NCBI GenBank assembly: GCA_963626555.1
Contig: CAVFXQ010000018.1
Span: forward strand, 1-51,793
Length of the DNA stretch: 51,793 nucleotides
Direction of reading: 5' to 3'
DNA from: UBA1181 sp963626555
GTDB taxonomy: Bacteria; Bacteroidota; Bacteroidia; Bacteroidales; Paludibacteraceae
A program made the position numbers and the translations under genes. Below the pieces are notes generated by a model. That model worked only from the letters and a program-made list of their open reading frames with translations. It was not told the origin of the DNA and did no database searches. Shown here piece by piece: positions 16,040-24,126 of this stretch (positions are counted from its first letter, which is position 1; each line of letters starts with the position of its first letter).

Positions 16040-17797
16040 ATGAGGCTAAGATTTTTACCTGTTTTGGTGGGGATAGTGCTGTCTGTCTTCTCCGTGTATG
16101 GTCAAGTGTCTGATGATTTTGTTGGGAATCAGCTAAAATCGATTTGGGAAGGTGATGTTTCAAAATTCTCTGTTTCGTTTGGAAATCTCTGTTTGTCAGA
16201 TTATGGAAATAGTGGGACGGCTTGTTTGTCAACTTATTCCACTGCAATGGACAATTGTTCTTGGATGGCTTCTATGCATCTTGACTTCTGCCCGTCAAGT
16301 GCTAACTTCGTTCGTCTTTATTTGGCAAGCGACAATGTCGCTCTTGATGGTGCGTTGAATGGCTACTATCTTCAAATTGGCGGGTCAAAAAAACAGGTGA
16401 TGCTCTACAGAGTGAAGAACAAAACCTCAAAAAAGATAGGTGAAGGTGCTGAAAATCGACTTAATCGAACAGATGTGAAGCTATCTGTCATGGTGGTGCG
16501 ATCCCAGACGGCAGAATGGAAAGTCTATACGAAATTGGATGGAGAAAAGGACTATACAATGGATTTTTCAGTAGTGGATTCTACTTTTTTGACCGCCTCG
16601 TTTGTGGGTATCTATTGTAAATATACGAAAACGAATGCGTCAAAGATATCTTTTGACAAGTTTGTTGTCGCAGGTAAGTCTGTTGTTGATGTTTCTTCGC
16701 CTCGTGTGGAGAAGATGTCAATGACAGACTCTTTATTGACTTTGTCTTTTGACGAATGGGTGGACAAAGACAAAGTAGAGATTACGTCTTATCCAAGCGT
16801 GAATTTTTTGGCGGAATGGGATAAAAGTCGGAAATCTGTTGAGCTAAGGATTGATGATGAATTGTCAAAAGGGACAAGATATGAGTTGTATGTGTCTAAT
16901 TTGACAGATTATGTTGGGAATGTGGCGAACGATACGGTTTTGACGTTCGCAAGAACAGAAGAGGTGATACCTAAAGATATTTTGTTCACGGAGGTGCTTT
17001 TCAATACGCAAATGGGGGGAAGTGAGTTTGTGGAGATAATCAATGTGAGCAAAAAAGTCCTTGATTTGTCTGAATTAAAAATTTCCACGCGGAAATCGTC
17101 AGATTCATCCATTTATTCTGCAAAGAAAATATCGTCTGAACCGATTTTGTTTTTTCCTGGTGAGATAAAAGTGTTGACGGACAATGTTAATGGTGTTTCC
17201 TCGTTCTATAATTCGAAAGTCAATGCTTTCATTGAACTTCCTTCTTTCCCTTCTTTACGAAATGAGACAGGTGCTATTGTGTTGTTTAAATCAAAAGATT
17301 CCACGATTATAGATGATTTCTACTATGATGCAAATATGCATGTTGAGGGTGTACCCGACAAAGGTAAGGGCGTTTCTTTAGAAAGAATTTCTTTAGAAGG
17401 CAATGAGTGGACGTCTGCGGCTGCAGTAAATGGATATGCGACGCCAGGTTATTTAGGTTATGGAGAGTCGGGTTCTGTTGAAAATACGGGTTTAAATCTG
17501 TCTGCAAATGAAGTATGTTATCCTTATCAGGACAAGGAAAAACATTTTCGCATTCATTATGATTTTGATGCACCCAATTATCTCGCCTCACTTAAAATTT
17601 ATACGTTGGAAGGTCGGTGTGTACGTAGCGTATTGAACAATGAGTCATTATCTGTATCGGGTGAAGTTGAGTGGGACGGTTGTGATGATTATGGAAATGT
17701 TTTGTGGGTCGCACCGTATATTGCTGTTTTAGAAGTACATAACCCTACGAATGGATGGCGGTCAAGACGATCTTTTGTGGTTTTGCTATCGAAATGA
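16040..17797 (+). CDS. Exported lamin-tail/Ig-like surface protein
   Basis: A 585-residue protein with a signal peptide (LRFLPVLVGIVLSVFSVYG). Residues about 20-215 form a beta-sandwich-like N-terminal domain (SVSFGNLCLSD, NGYYLQIGGSKKQVMLYRV). Residues about 220-305 resemble an SbsA-type Ig-like domain (SLLTLSFDEWVDKDKV, GTRYELYVSNLTDYVGN). A lamin-tail domain spans about 310-475 (ILFTEVLFNTQMGGSEFVEI, GVSLERIS, GYATPGYLGYG). The C-terminus (about 490-585) resembles a FlgD-like Ig fold (LKIYTLEGRCVRSV, VEWDGCDDYGN), used by some exported Bacteroidota proteins. No enzyme domain is visible; probably a surface structural or binding protein. Confidence 0.7.
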   Translation: MRLRFLPVLVGIVLSVFSVYGQVSDDFVGNQLKSIWEGDVSKFSVSFGNLCLSDYGNSGTACLSTYSTAMDNCSWMASMHLDFCPSSANFVRLYLASDNVALDGALNGYYLQIGGSKKQVMLYRVKNKTSKKIGEGAENRLNRTDVKLSVMVVRSQTAEWKVYTKLDGEKDYTMDFSVVDSTFLTASFVGIYCKYTKTNASKISFDKFVVAGKSVVDVSSPRVEKMSMTDSLLTLSFDEWVDKDKVEITSYPSVNFLAEWDKSRKSVELRIDDELSKGTRYELYVSNLTDYVGNVANDTVLTFARTEEVIPKDILFTEVLFNTQMGGSEFVEIINVSKKVLDLSELKISTRKSSDSSIYSAKKISSEPILFFPGEIKVLTDNVNGVSSFYNSKVNAFIELPSFPSLRNETGAIVLFKSKDSTIIDDFYYDANMHVEGVPDKGKGVSLERISLEGNEWTSAAAVNGYATPGYLGYGESGSVENTGLNLSANEVCYPYQDKEKHFRIHYDFDAPNYLASLKIYTLEGRCVRSVLNNESLSVSGEVEWDGCDDYGNVLWVAPYIAVLEVHNPTNGWRSRRSFVVLLSK

Positions 17798-17864
17798 TGT
17801 TTGTCGGAAATATGTCAAAAGTCAAGGCTTCGCAATATACAAATGTTATCCACTTAAGAATAAT

Positions 17865-18632
17865 TTAGAAGAAATAATAAGCGAAATGAAATGAAAAATC
17901 GCTATTTAGGGTTTTGTAGGTATTGCCTTTAGTGTCTTTTCGTCTGACATTGACGAACCCAAATTCGTATCCTAACCCTAAGCGAATATTTTCAAAGATT
18001 CGTAATGATGCACCAAAATGCAATCCACAATCAAAACGACGATATCGCTTGTTGCCATCTTTGTTGTCAAATATGTCAACATTTTCCCATTTGCGTGTAT
18101 AAGTGTAGTTTCCAGATTTGTCGATTGAAGAGCTTGTTTTGTATCCCACGTTTTTACCTAATGCTGCAAAAGCAAGGTAGGGACCAATTTGTGGGGTGAG
18201 ATGAACTTGAGAAATAGGAATTTCGTAACCAACGAGAAGGGGTACTTCTAAGTACAGTAAACGGAAGTGCTTTTTCTCGTATTTTTCAAGTCCTGTGTTC
18301 TCTTTTCTGTAACCTTTGTGTTGCAAGGTCAAGCCAGTCTCGGCTTGCCAACCGTTAGAAAATTGGAAGTCAAACAATGCGCCTGCATAAAAATTGGCCG
18401 TGTATCGGTTGTCTATGCTCTCAGCGTCATTCTCTTTCAACCAATTGGCGACACCAACTCCTGCGACTGCGGCAAGGTGGTAGTCGCATTGAGTTTTTTG
18501 ATTTGTAACAGTGTCTATCTCCAATGGGTGAATCTGTTCTGATGTCATTTCTATCGTGTTTGTTGATTGTTCGGCATTAGAAAGAAGACAAGTGAATGTA
18601 AGGGTGAGCGTTAAGAGTAATTTAATTTTCAT
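17865..18632 (-). CDS. Outer-membrane beta-barrel protein (OmpA/PorT-like barrel)
   Basis: The start is placed at the ATG at 18632, which begins a proper signal peptide (MKIKLLLTLTLTFTCLLSNA); the longer reading from 18758 runs through a terminator hairpin and lacks one. The 255-residue protein then has beta strands with glycine/aromatic alternation: HLAAVAGVGVANWL, FYAGALFDFQFSNGWQAETGLTL, LEVPLLVGYEI, TPQIGPYLAFAALG, LGLGYEFGFVNV, ending FHFAYYFF. This is the Bacteroidota outer-membrane barrel family that includes PorT, but PorT itself cannot be claimed. A minus-strand -7-like GAACTTTG at 18669-18662 stands just upstream. Confidence 0.75.
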   Translation of the reverse strand: MKIKLLLTLTLTFTCLLSNAEQSTNTIEMTSEQIHPLEIDTVTNQKTQCDYHLAAVAGVGVANWLKENDAESIDNRYTANFYAGALFDFQFSNGWQAETGLTLQHKGYRKENTGLEKYEKKHFRLLYLEVPLLVGYEIPISQVHLTPQIGPYLAFAALGKNVGYKTSSSIDKSGNYTYTRKWENVDIFDNKDGNKRYRRFDCGLHFGASLRIFENIRLGLGYEFGFVNVRRKDTKGNTYKTLNSDFSFHFAYYFF

Positions 18633-18736
18633 GTGAATTTGATAGTTATGAAAGTGGGTGGCAAAGTTCGGTAAAAAAGATGAGGTGGAAAAAAGATGAG
18701 TGAAAATCTTAAAGGTTGTCCTTCTGTAAATAATAT

Positions 18737-18813
18737 AAAAAACTAAGAGGCGTTTCACAACGCCTCTTAGTCAATCTAAACCTTAACTATGAAAAAATCT
18801 ACCTGTTTTGTTT
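18737..18813 (-). ncRNA. Candidate stand-alone small RNA
   Basis: On the minus strand, TTGG (18850-18847), a 19-base spacer and CAACTTTG (18827-18820, one base off the -7 consensus) form a promoter. About 75 nt further a perfect 10-bp hairpin (18743-18752 with 18761-18770) is followed by six T (18742-18737). No ORF fits inside. The outer-membrane gene downstream (ATG at 18632) appears to have its own -7 element at 18669-18662, which supports an independent RNA over a leader. The hairpin also lies 116 bases after the peptidase stop and could simply terminate that transcript. Confidence 0.5.
18743..18770 (-). terminator. Intrinsic terminator of the small RNA and/or the S9 peptidase operon
   Basis: A perfect 10-bp stem, CTAAGAGGCG with CGCCTCTTAG, an eight-base loop and a T6 run on the minus strand. 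Confidence 0.85.
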
Positions 18814-18840
18814 GCACTACAAAGTTGCAATTTAATTCCT

Positions 18841-18877
18841 AATTATCCAAGAGAAATACAATTTTTTTTGGATAATT
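18841..18877. promoter_or_regulatory. Operator-like dyad over the small-RNA -33 region
   Basis: A perfect 10-bp inverted repeat, AATTATCCAA (18841-18850) and TTGGATAATT (18868-18877), with 17 bases between. Its left arm contains the -33 element of the candidate small RNA. No T tract follows on the minus strand, so it does not look like a terminator. A protein-binding site is an inference. Confidence 0.4.
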
Positions 18878-18885
18878 TTTGTTTG

Positions 18886-21066
18886 TTATTTTAATTTATT
18901 GAGTATCACTGCTTTAATTTTACGCATTAGCTGAATTCTTTCTGGTCCACATACGTTATGAGGGTGTCCAGGAAAGATATAATAGTCGATTAGGTGGGCA
19001 AAATCGTACTTTTTATGGGCGATTTTGAGCAGAGAAAGGGTGTGTTGCCACAAAACTACGGGGTCATTGTCGCAATGGATGAGGTAAAGGGGCGTGTGAA
19101 GTTTGCTGAAATCTGCTTTTATACTGCATGCTTCGTAGTATTCTTCAGTTACGTTGTTGCGGATGCCCATGTATCGTTCTGTGTACATTACCTCGTAATA
19201 GCGCCAGTCTGTCACCGCTCCTCCTGCAATGCCTATTTGGAAGGTGTGCTTGCTTCTTAATAGCATTGTCAACGTCATGTAGCCTCCAAAACTCCAACCG
19301 TAGACTGCCATTTTGCTTGTGTCTACTTTGTCTCCGAAATTTTCCTGCAACCAATCAATGGCGAAATCATAGTCCTCTACTTGTGGTCGATTTATCTGTT
19401 GATAGATGACGGACTCGAATTGTCGTCCTCGGTTATAAGAACCGTGTGGGTCGATATAGAAGGTGGCAATACCATTGCTTGCCATCATCTCTTCAATACC
19501 TTTCGTTCCACTGCCAAATTGGTTGGTAACAAGTTGCACGTGCGGTCCGCCGTAGACGTAGAAGAGAAGGGGTACTTTCTGACCGTTGGCGTTGTTGGGC
19601 AGTGTCAGATTGTAATAGATTCGCTCTCCGTCTTTCTCAAAAAATCCAAATTTCTTGTTTGGTGTTTCGTAGCCTTCTTTTACGTAAGGGTTGCGAAGTG
19701 GCAAAATATAATCGTTCTGAAAATGGACGAAGCCTGGTTTAAAATGATCTTCGTAGAAATCGATTGTTTCTCCTGTGTTTTTATCGACAAAGAATGTGTG
19801 ATAGTAGCCAGTGTCGTGAATTTCTTTGAATGTGTTTGGTTCTCCGTTTATAGAAATTTGAAGAACCTCGCGATTGTTTGCTCCCGATGTAGTGGCGTAA
19901 GCATAAACGATTTTTGCCTTTTCATCGTAGAAAATGACCTCTAAGACATCCCAATCACCTTGTGTGAGTGGGGTGGTGGTGTTTGATTTCGTATCGAGCT
20001 TATAGAGGTGATTATGCCCTGTACGCTGGGAGAGGAAAAGAATCGTGCTTTTGCCGACAAGGGTGAAAGGTTGGTCGGGTTCAACGTATTTATCAGAGGA
20101 TTCGGAAAACAAGAAATGCTTGATTTTGCCCGAGTAGGCTGAGTAGGTTTTGGCTTGAAAATATTGCTGAGAACGCTCCAACTCGCAGAGACAGATTTCG
20201 CTTGAGTCTGCCGACCAGGTCAAAGCCGTGTAATAAGCCTCTTTGTGATTGATGGGTGGTGTTCCTTGGTTGCTCCCCAAACTGAGAAAAGTACAGCCTT
20301 TGGAAGTAACGTCAAGAATTCCGATGGAAACGCTTTCGCTGCTTTCTCCTGCCATTGGATAGTCAATTAAGGATCTTATTGGCTTTGGATCTTCAATGGT
20401 GATGAGGGGATAAACGTCTACTTTCGTGTTGTTGGTGCGATAGAATGCGACCGTACGGTTGTCTGGGGCCCAATAGAAGAGGTCTTTGATGCCAAATTCG
20501 TCTCTTGAAGGTGTGCGACTGATGATGTACCTTTCATCTTCTTCTGTATAGGCAAGGAAATATCGTCCTGTGAAATGATCTATGGCGTAAATTTTTTCGT
20601 CGCAAGAAAAGACTATGTCTCCACGGTTGTTCGCTTTCGGGAAAAGTACCTCTTTGAACTCTTTTGTCTCCCACTGAACGAGAGTGTAATCTTTCTTGAT
20701 TTGGAGTTGAAAAAATTTATTGCCAGACAAGAAAGTTATTACAGGAGTAGCGTAATCTGCCACATGGATGAGTTCAAATTTCTCCTTGAAAAGATGTGGT
20801 TTTTCCTCTTTCAGAGAGTCAAACGAGATGAAATTCTCGGCTATAGCATCGTCGAAGAAACCGTCTCCGACCATCAACTTTCCTTCGGTGGTACTTCTCT
20901 CAATAATGCTGATTCCATCGGGGAAAATAAAAAGGTAGTTGCTCTCTGTGAAAACAACTTTCTCGGGTTTCCTTGGAACGAATCGCTTGAAAATAGGTGA
21001 ACCTGGGGTCAACTCATTTTCCGTCAATTTTTTAGTTGGTTTGTCGTCTTTTAAAAGTGAAATCAT
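18886..21066 (-). CDS. S9 family peptidase (dipeptidyl peptidase IV-like) lacking a signal peptide
   Basis: A 726-residue serine peptidase. Residues about 30-470 are the DPPIV-type beta-propeller (DLFYWAPDNRTVAFYRTNN, LTWSADSSEICLCEL, TILFLSQRTGHNHLYKL). Residues about 490-726 are the alpha/beta-hydrolase domain with PLLFYVYGGPHVQLV, catalytic Ser in YGWSFGGYM, Asp in HCDNDPVVLW and His in FPGHPHNV. The family removes X-Pro dipeptides. Most Bacteroidota members are exported, but this one starts MISLLKDDKPTKK with no signal peptide, and the ABC-F gene ends only seven bases upstream, so a missed leader is unlikely. It is probably cytoplasmic and is cotranscribed with the ABC-F gene. Confidence 0.85.
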   Translation of the reverse strand: MISLLKDDKPTKKLTENELTPGSPIFKRFVPRKPEKVVFTESNYLFIFPDGISIIERSTTEGKLMVGDGFFDDAIAENFISFDSLKEEKPHLFKEKFELIHVADYATPVITFLSGNKFFQLQIKKDYTLVQWETKEFKEVLFPKANNRGDIVFSCDEKIYAIDHFTGRYFLAYTEEDERYIISRTPSRDEFGIKDLFYWAPDNRTVAFYRTNNTKVDVYPLITIEDPKPIRSLIDYPMAGESSESVSIGILDVTSKGCTFLSLGSNQGTPPINHKEAYYTALTWSADSSEICLCELERSQQYFQAKTYSAYSGKIKHFLFSESSDKYVEPDQPFTLVGKSTILFLSQRTGHNHLYKLDTKSNTTTPLTQGDWDVLEVIFYDEKAKIVYAYATTSGANNREVLQISINGEPNTFKEIHDTGYYHTFFVDKNTGETIDFYEDHFKPGFVHFQNDYILPLRNPYVKEGYETPNKKFGFFEKDGERIYYNLTLPNNANGQKVPLLFYVYGGPHVQLVTNQFGSGTKGIEEMMASNGIATFYIDPHGSYNRGRQFESVIYQQINRPQVEDYDFAIDWLQENFGDKVDTSKMAVYGWSFGGYMTLTMLLRSKHTFQIGIAGGAVTDWRYYEVMYTERYMGIRNNVTEEYYEACSIKADFSKLHTPLYLIHCDNDPVVLWQHTLSLLKIAHKKYDFAHLIDYYIFPGHPHNVCGPERIQLMRKIKAVILNKLK

Positions 21067-21073
21067 AATATTG

Positions 21074-22852
21074 TTATTCTGCTAATTCGCTAAGTTCAAG
21101 CCAACGCATCTCTTTCTCTTCCAATTCGTTAATTATTTCGGCTATTCGTGCAGACTTTTGCATCAACTCATTGTTAGAGAGAGTTCCTGTCGACATGGCT
21201 GTTTCAATGTTTTTCTTTTCTTCTTCTAAAGCACTGATGGAGGCTGTCAATTCTTCGTACTCCTTTCTTTCTTTGAAAGACATTTTTTTAGGTCTTTCTT
21301 TGACCATTCTCTGTGTCTTAGCCTTTTCTGCTTGTGGCTGATTATTGATTTTCTTCTCTTCTTGTTCAAAATATTCTTTCATGTCTCTCCATTCGCGATA
21401 TTCACTGTAGTTGCCAGGAAAGTCTTGAATGTCGGCGTTGCCATGGAATACAAGCAGGTGGTCGACTACTTTGTTCATGAAATATCTATCGTGAGAGATG
21501 ACAATGACGCACCCCTTGAAATTTTGAAGATATTCTTCTAACACGTTAAGGGTAACAATGTCCAAATCGTTGGTGGGTTCATCTAAAACAAGGAAGTTAG
21601 GACTTTTCATCAGTACAGTGCAGAGGTAGAGTCTTCTACGCTCGCCTCCACTCAATTTCTCAATGAAATCCTGTTGTTTTGAAGGTGAAAATAAAAAGTA
21701 TTGTAGAAACTGGGAGGCACTCATTCTTCGTCCGTCACTGAAGCGAACTTCTTCTGCGTATTGTTTCACCGCATCGATTACTTTCATGCCTGGATTGAAG
21801 GACATTCCTTGTTGACTATAATAACCAAAACGAACAGTTTCTCCAATGTCAAAAGACCCTTTGTCAGGTTCTATTTCGCCTAAGAGCATCTTGATGAAAG
21901 TCGATTTTCCCGTTCCGTTGTTGCCGACAATTCCCATTTTTTCAAATCTGCCAAAGTTGTAATAGAAATTATCTGTGATTTTTAAGTCTCCGAATGATTT
22001 TGTGACATATTTTGCTTCAAAAATCTTAGACCCGATATAACTGGCTTTCACATCCAATTGAAGAGTGCTTGCTTCACGAGTTTTTTTTACTTTTTTCTCA
22101 AGTTCGTGAAAAGCATCTATTCTGTATTGTGCCTTACTTCCTCTGGCTTGTGGTTGTCTACGCATCCAATCCAACTCCTTTCGGTAGATATTACTTGCGT
22201 GGGCAATTTCAGCAGATTGTTGGTTGAGGCGTTCTTGTTTCTTCTCTAAATAGTAAGAGTAGTTTCCTTTATATGAGAAAATTTGTTGCTGGTCTATTTC
22301 AATGATTTCACTGCATACTCGGTCAAGAAAATAGCGGTCGTGTGTAACCATCAAAATAGCCATGCGAGATTTCCGGAGATAATCTTCCAACCATTCTACC
22401 ATATCTAAATCTAAGTGGTTGGTAGGCTCGTCTAAGATGAGCAGGTCGGGTTGTTTCACCAACTCCATAGCGATGGCAATGCGCTTTACTTGTCCACCTG
22501 AAAGTGTGTCGGTTACAAGTGATAAGTCGGTGATTTTCAATTTGCTAAGGAATTGTTTCATTTGAATTTCAAAGCCTGACTCTACACATAAGTCCAGAAT
22601 TGTCCTGCCTTTTCCTAATTGTGGATCTTGAGGAAGAATGCCTACTCGGATTCCGTTTCTGAAAGTAATAGTGCCTTCATCGGGCGACTCTTTTCCCGCT
22701 ATGATGTTGAGTAGGGTCGTTTTTCCAGCACCGTTTCGTGCGATTAATGCGGTGCGTTGTCCCTCAAACAAACCAAATGAAACATGCTCGAAAAGGAGTC
22801 TGTCTCCAAAAGTTTTGGATAGATTATCAACTTGAAGATAATGAAGTGCCAT
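21074..22852 (-). CDS. ABC-F family ATPase (Uup-like)
   Basis: A 592-residue soluble protein with two ABC domains and no membrane segment. Domain 1 has Walker A ARNGAGKTTLL, signature LSGGQVKRIAI and Walker B LLILDEPTNHLD. Domain 2 has GNNGTGKSTFI, LSGGERRRLYL and FLVLDEPTNDLD. The inter-domain linker (about 235-275, EKKVKKTREAS) and a C-terminal coiled coil (about 510-590) match the Uup subtype, which acts on ribosomes or branched DNA intermediates. It is first gene of an operon with the S9 peptidase. A minus-strand TATCTTTG at 22881-22874 is its likely -7 element. Confidence 0.9.
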   Translation of the reverse strand: MALHYLQVDNLSKTFGDRLLFEHVSFGLFEGQRTALIARNGAGKTTLLNIIAGKESPDEGTITFRNGIRVGILPQDPQLGKGRTILDLCVESGFEIQMKQFLSKLKITDLSLVTDTLSGGQVKRIAIAMELVKQPDLLILDEPTNHLDLDMVEWLEDYLRKSRMAILMVTHDRYFLDRVCSEIIEIDQQQIFSYKGNYSYYLEKKQERLNQQSAEIAHASNIYRKELDWMRRQPQARGSKAQYRIDAFHELEKKVKKTREASTLQLDVKASYIGSKIFEAKYVTKSFGDLKITDNFYYNFGRFEKMGIVGNNGTGKSTFIKMLLGEIEPDKGSFDIGETVRFGYYSQQGMSFNPGMKVIDAVKQYAEEVRFSDGRRMSASQFLQYFLFSPSKQQDFIEKLSGGERRRLYLCTVLMKSPNFLVLDEPTNDLDIVTLNVLEEYLQNFKGCVIVISHDRYFMNKVVDHLLVFHGNADIQDFPGNYSEYREWRDMKEYFEQEEKKINNQPQAEKAKTQRMVKERPKKMSFKERKEYEELTASISALEEEKKNIETAMSTGTLSNNELMQKSARIAEIINELEEKEMRWLELSELAE

Positions 22853-22873
22853 TTTGTAAAAATTTTCTATTTA

Positions 22874-22881
22874 CAAAGATA
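22874..22881 (-). promoter_or_regulatory. -7 element of the ABC-F/S9 operon
   Basis: TATCTTTG on the minus strand, 22 bases upstream of the ABC-F ATG. A CAAA (TTTG on the minus strand) exists at 22908-22911 but the spacing is 26, too long. The sbcD start is only 45 bases away on the other strand. Confidence 0.5.
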
Positions 22882-22926
22882 GTATGTTTTTATTAACTAA
22901 ATTTACGCAAACATTATATGAGAAAA

Positions 22927-24105
22927 ATGATAAGATTGATTCACACGGCAGACTGGCATTTAGGACAGTCTTTCTATCGAATGAGTAAAGAAGAGGAACA
23001 CGATGATTTCTTTCGGCAGTTGTCGGACATTGTAGAAACGGAAAAACCTGATGCGTTATTGGTGAGTGGCGATATATTTCATGTGGCGATGCCTGCTGCG
23101 TCTGCAAAAAAATTGTTCGTGAATGGAGTGGTCAATCTACACAAGAAGCGACCCGAGATGAAGATTATCATAACGGCTGGCAACCACGATAGCTTCCAAC
23201 ATTTGGAGGCACATCGTGAATTGTGGGATTGTGCTAACGTCTCTGTGATTGGGTATCCTGAGTATGATGAAGATGGTGTTTCTGTGTCCTATGATAAGAT
23301 GGTTGTAGAGTTGAAAGACGAAAAAAATGCGATGAAAGCCTATATTATTGCCGTCCCGTATATTCATCCAAGCAAGAATGGTATCTTTAAAGAGTTGCTT
23401 TCAGAAGTTGAGAAACGCAATACTCAGCAAGTGCCTGTTGTGATGATGGCACATTTATCCATACGAGATACACAAAATGAAGATTTGGATGATAATGTAG
23501 GTGGAATAGATTGTGTTAATCCCGATGAAATGGGCGATTCATACGATTATTTAGCCTTGGGACATATTCATATCCCGAAGTTTGTGAATGGGACTAACAA
23601 GAAAGCGCGCTATGCAGGAACGCCTGTGCAGACAAGTTTTGATGAAACCCGAGGACATTCCGTTTCGTTGGTTGAGATTGAAAAGCATAATGCGCAGCCA
23701 CAGGTGCGAGAAATAGAAATCACTAATAAGAAGGAGTATCTCACGCTACCAGAGGAAGCGAAACCATTTGAGGAGGTACTGGAAGAAGCACGGAAAATTC
23801 CTGATGAAAAGGAAGGTTTTTTGCGTTTAAATGTTTTGGTGAAGGATTCGCTCCGAGTGGATGCGGAACAACGAATTTTTGAGGTTCTGAAAGACAAAAA
23901 GATGAAGTTTTGTCTTTTCAATATACAACGACCAGAATCAGAAAGTCGAAAGACTCAGGTCTTTTTCACGCCAGAACAAATTCGCACGTTGGACCCGCTT
24001 GACTTGGCAAAATCATTTTATGAAAGACAGAATAAGACAGAGATGCCTGAAGAGTTAATAGCGCTGTTTGAAGAAGCAAAATTAGCCGTTTCCATTGAAG
24101 AATAA
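22927..24105 (+). CDS. sbcD: Exonuclease subunit SbcD
   Basis: The nuclease subunit of the SbcCD (Mre11-Rad50-type) complex, which opens DNA hairpins and protein-blocked ends. Phosphoesterase motifs are in order: HTADWHLGQ, LLVSGDIFHVAMP, ITAGNHDS and, near 175-225, MMAHLSI and LALGHIHIP. I place the start at the ATG at 22927 (MIRLIHTADWHLG), which fits the family; the ATG at 22918 adds three residues. At 392 residues it has normal length. sbcC follows after 21 bases. Confidence 0.93.
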   Translation: MIRLIHTADWHLGQSFYRMSKEEEHDDFFRQLSDIVETEKPDALLVSGDIFHVAMPAASAKKLFVNGVVNLHKKRPEMKIIITAGNHDSFQHLEAHRELWDCANVSVIGYPEYDEDGVSVSYDKMVVELKDEKNAMKAYIIAVPYIHPSKNGIFKELLSEVEKRNTQQVPVVMMAHLSIRDTQNEDLDDNVGGIDCVNPDEMGDSYDYLALGHIHIPKFVNGTNKKARYAGTPVQTSFDETRGHSVSLVEIEKHNAQPQVREIEITNKKEYLTLPEEAKPFEEVLEEARKIPDEKEGFLRLNVLVKDSLRVDAEQRIFEVLKDKKMKFCLFNIQRPESESRKTQVFFTPEQIRTLDPLDLAKSFYERQNKTEMPEELIALFEEAKLAVSIEE

Positions 24106-24126
24106 ACAGATTAATAGAAAACAAAT

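Noticed and set aside
18632..18758. Longer N-terminus of the outer-membrane barrel gene starting at 18758
   Set aside because: It would place a terminator hairpin inside the coding region and bury the signal peptide at residue 43.
18789..18842. A 17-codon ORF (MKKSTCFVCTTKLQFNS) on the plus strand
   Set aside because: It lies opposite the candidate small RNA and its promoter, has no ribosome-binding or promoter evidence, and is short enough to arise by chance.
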